A DNA stretch of 64,000 nucleotides from Crambe crambe (Eukaryota > Porifera > Demospongiae > Poecilosclerida > Crambeidae), in contig OZ004591.1 in NCBI GenBank assembly GCA_963924555.1, positions 5,456,001-5,520,000 on the forward strand, written 5' to 3'. The position numbers were made by a program, and so were the translations under genes. The notes beneath the pieces were generated by a model, which had not been told where the DNA came from, did not search any database, and saw only the letters and a list, made by a program, of their open reading frames with translations. Positions 62,385-64,000 of this stretch are shown in pieces (the stretch's first letter is position 1; each line of letters opens with the position of its first letter).

Positions 62385-62826
62385 GCCCAACTTGGAGCGA
62401 GCGTGGCCTAATCAATCCTAAGAAGAAAGCCTCTTTGGTATGGAGTTGATAGTTCTGAGATCAACCAAGTAGAACTGGAAAAGTCCTAAATGTCAGATGG
62501 TTCCATCCATAAAGTCCACGAAGAACTGCAGGACTGAGGTTGAGTGATCTCTCTACGAAGAGTTATGAAAGTAAATCTTCAAGGTCAGCAGTTTCAGATC
62601 CTATTCAGACTACTAAATAATTTCATCTGGTGTGTTGTACTCGAACTCTAGGTGTAATCAAGCCAAGGTATTGGCTCTCAGCAGGGTCAAAGGTCACTTG
62701 ATAGCATGAGCAGACAGAAATAGCTCTCTAGCTCTATACATGAACACTATAGCCTGGATATCATGGGGTCAAAGGTCAAAGGAGTAGTGGCCATACTAGC
62801 ATTGCACCAGTTATAAAGCCAGTCAG

Positions 62827-63820
62827 TGTTGGGCCGAAAGCTCGTAACCAAACAGACGGGATCAAAAGGAAGAAAATGTGATAAGGTAAGTATGCAAGCC
62901 CCTCCCCCTTCCATAATGGATTAGCTATGGTCATTGCAGTACAAACTTGTGTTATTACCCATATTGCCTCTACATATTGTACTGTGAACAACTGCCACAC
63001 TTAGCTATGGGTATTTTGTATGAATGTTTACAGGTGCTGATAGCTGAAAAAATGAAAGTTTTATCCGAGTACTATCGTAATGGACAGGGCATTCAGAGTG
63101 AGTTATTGAAGATATTTTCATAGCTGAGAGAAAGAATTAAGTACCCAGTTCCCTAAGCAGACTCTACGAGCTAGTGTATTGTGTCTGTAATGCAGGGTCC
63201 ATGTATCATTGCCAGTCCCCATGGTGGTGTCAATATAGAAGAAGTCGCAAGAGACACTCCCTCAGAGATATTCAAGGAAGGAGTGGACATAGAAAATGGT
63301 GAGCAAATTTCTTTTTCATCCTTGTGGAGACAACTGCCATTCTTATTTTCCACTTTAAAAGTTTCATGTTTAGCTTCACTGAACATAATTATGGCCGTAC
63401 TCAGGGTTTAATTTTGCTCAAGGGGGGTCAAATGCCTAGTGAAGAAATTGGAGGAGGGGCAACTATGTGAAATTCTCATTACGAAAGCTAGGGGGGGCAA
63501 GCCATCGTTCAGAGGGCCCCTTGAAATAAACCCTGGTACTTACTGTAACTTGCATACTGTTCCTTGTGTGAGAATATTTTCATATGTACTTATGCTGTAA
63601 AGGAATTGACCTGATACTTCATCTGATATACGATGTGGCAGTTTATAGCATAGTGGTGTAAAATTCATTCCTGATTTTATTTATGTGGATGTTAATGTGC
63701 AGGCATATCCAGAGAGCAAGCATTGAACATGGTTAAGAAACTTGGCATTTCTAAAGAATGTATTAATGAAGTGAGTCAGAAATTCTCAAATTATGTAATG
63801 GAGATACTTTTGTTTTCCAG
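62827..63820 (+). pseudogene. SUCLA2: SUCLA2-like copy D, truncated at both ends
   Basis: Segments 62827-62885 (GRKLVTKQTGSKGRKCDK), 63034-63097 (IAEKMKVLSEYYRNGQG), 63196-63298 ([18 protein letters not shown]...) and 63703-63770 (REQALNMVKKLGISKECINE) remain. The exon after the acceptor at 63820 starts with the SUCLA2 codons for AAEQ and then changes into Death-domain sequence. Upstream, the ATP-grasp exon is deleted. It cannot make a ligase. Confidence 0.78.
63402..63535. mobile_element. MITE with CAGGGTTTA ends, copy D
   Basis: GTACT then CAGGGTTTAATTTTG ... AATAAACCCTG then GTACT, as at 48713-48852. Confidence 0.68.
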
Positions 63821-63962
63821 GCTGCAGAACAATCATGAGAGATATGGAAGACCAAGCTGGCAGAGGTTAGCAGAGGCAGTGCGGAGTCTTGATTATGGAC
63901 TCTTTTAGGAGATAGCCAGGAATCATGGAGGTGAGATTGTGCAGCTTCTCAATAGGAATTAA
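63821..63962 (+). pseudogene. SUCLA2/Death-domain chimeric exon
   Basis: Behind an intact splice acceptor the sequence reads GCTGCAGAACAA (SUCLA2 AAEQ) and then TCATGAGAGATATGGAAGACC, which in another frame is HERYGRPSWQRLAEAVRS. Spliced in the SUCLA2 frame it stops at TGA 63836-63838. If intron 63771-63820 is retained, an open frame runs from the SUCLA2 exon into the Death half and ends at TAG (63906-63908) where genes B and C have GAG. The sequence continues into the usual Death-gene 3' flank and runs off the window. It marks the edge of another duplication unit. Confidence 0.78.
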
Positions 63963-64000
63963 CAGATTATCTGATTTGCAGCTCAAAATTTGTAGCTGGA

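Larger units (their letters stand above)
61691..62826 (+). other. 5' part of SUCLA2-linked block, copy D
   Basis: Homologous to 15362-16561. The GC-richer patch (62160-62400) has been invaded by three tiny inverted-repeat elements. The ATP-grasp exon seen in copies A-C is deleted. Confidence 0.4.

Overview
The window is animal nuclear DNA: intron-rich genes with GT-AG splice sites, AT-rich spacers, many short inverted-repeat transposons, and death-fold signalling domains. The combination of Kelch, Ras-like NTPase, ZU5, UPA and Death domains, short introns and MITE-rich spacers fits a demosponge such as Amphimedon. That is inference; another invertebrate is not excluded.

The window is one tandemly duplicated locus. 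The basic unit is [Kelch-NTPase-ZU5-UPA-Death gene] - [non-coding spacer rich in repeats] - [decaying mitochondrial succinyl-CoA ligase beta (SUCLA2-like) copy], all on the plus strand. Four spacer/SUCLA2 blocks and three receptor-like genes are visible. Gene A (472-8515) enters with its first two exons off the left edge. Gene B (19295-30868) is complete: 14 exons, 1,536 codons, with every splice phase agreeing. Gene C (50860-57354) is a short paralogue that has lost the whole NTPase-ZU5-UPA section, yet its remaining exons still join in frame as Kelch-Death. Two more Death-domain 3' ends (38680-38775 and 63831-63960) are fused onto truncated SUCLA2 copies and mark duplication breakpoints.

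Spacers: 8516-15361, 30869-36550, 38776-46300 and 57355-61690. They are mosaics of the same homologous blocks, full of a dispersed motif GGTAAAGGGTC. That motif has expanded into a 51-bp minisatellite (11117-12020) in the first spacer and a 50-bp one (58328-58694) in the last. They also hold a 1.55-kb DNA transposon with a transposase remnant (12048-13600), several MITE families and a HIRAN-like gene fragment. I see no rRNA, convincing tRNA or CRISPR.

Functional reading, mostly inferred: the proteins look like NLR/PIDD-like cytoplasmic signalling receptors. A six-bladed Kelch propeller would be the sensor, a Ras-like P-loop/COR-like module the switch, ZU5-UPA a possible autoproteolytic unit, and the Death domain the effector. 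The strongest signal is that paralogues differ at equivalent positions in every Kelch blade while the adjoining introns are nearly identical, as expected if the recognition face is being diversified.
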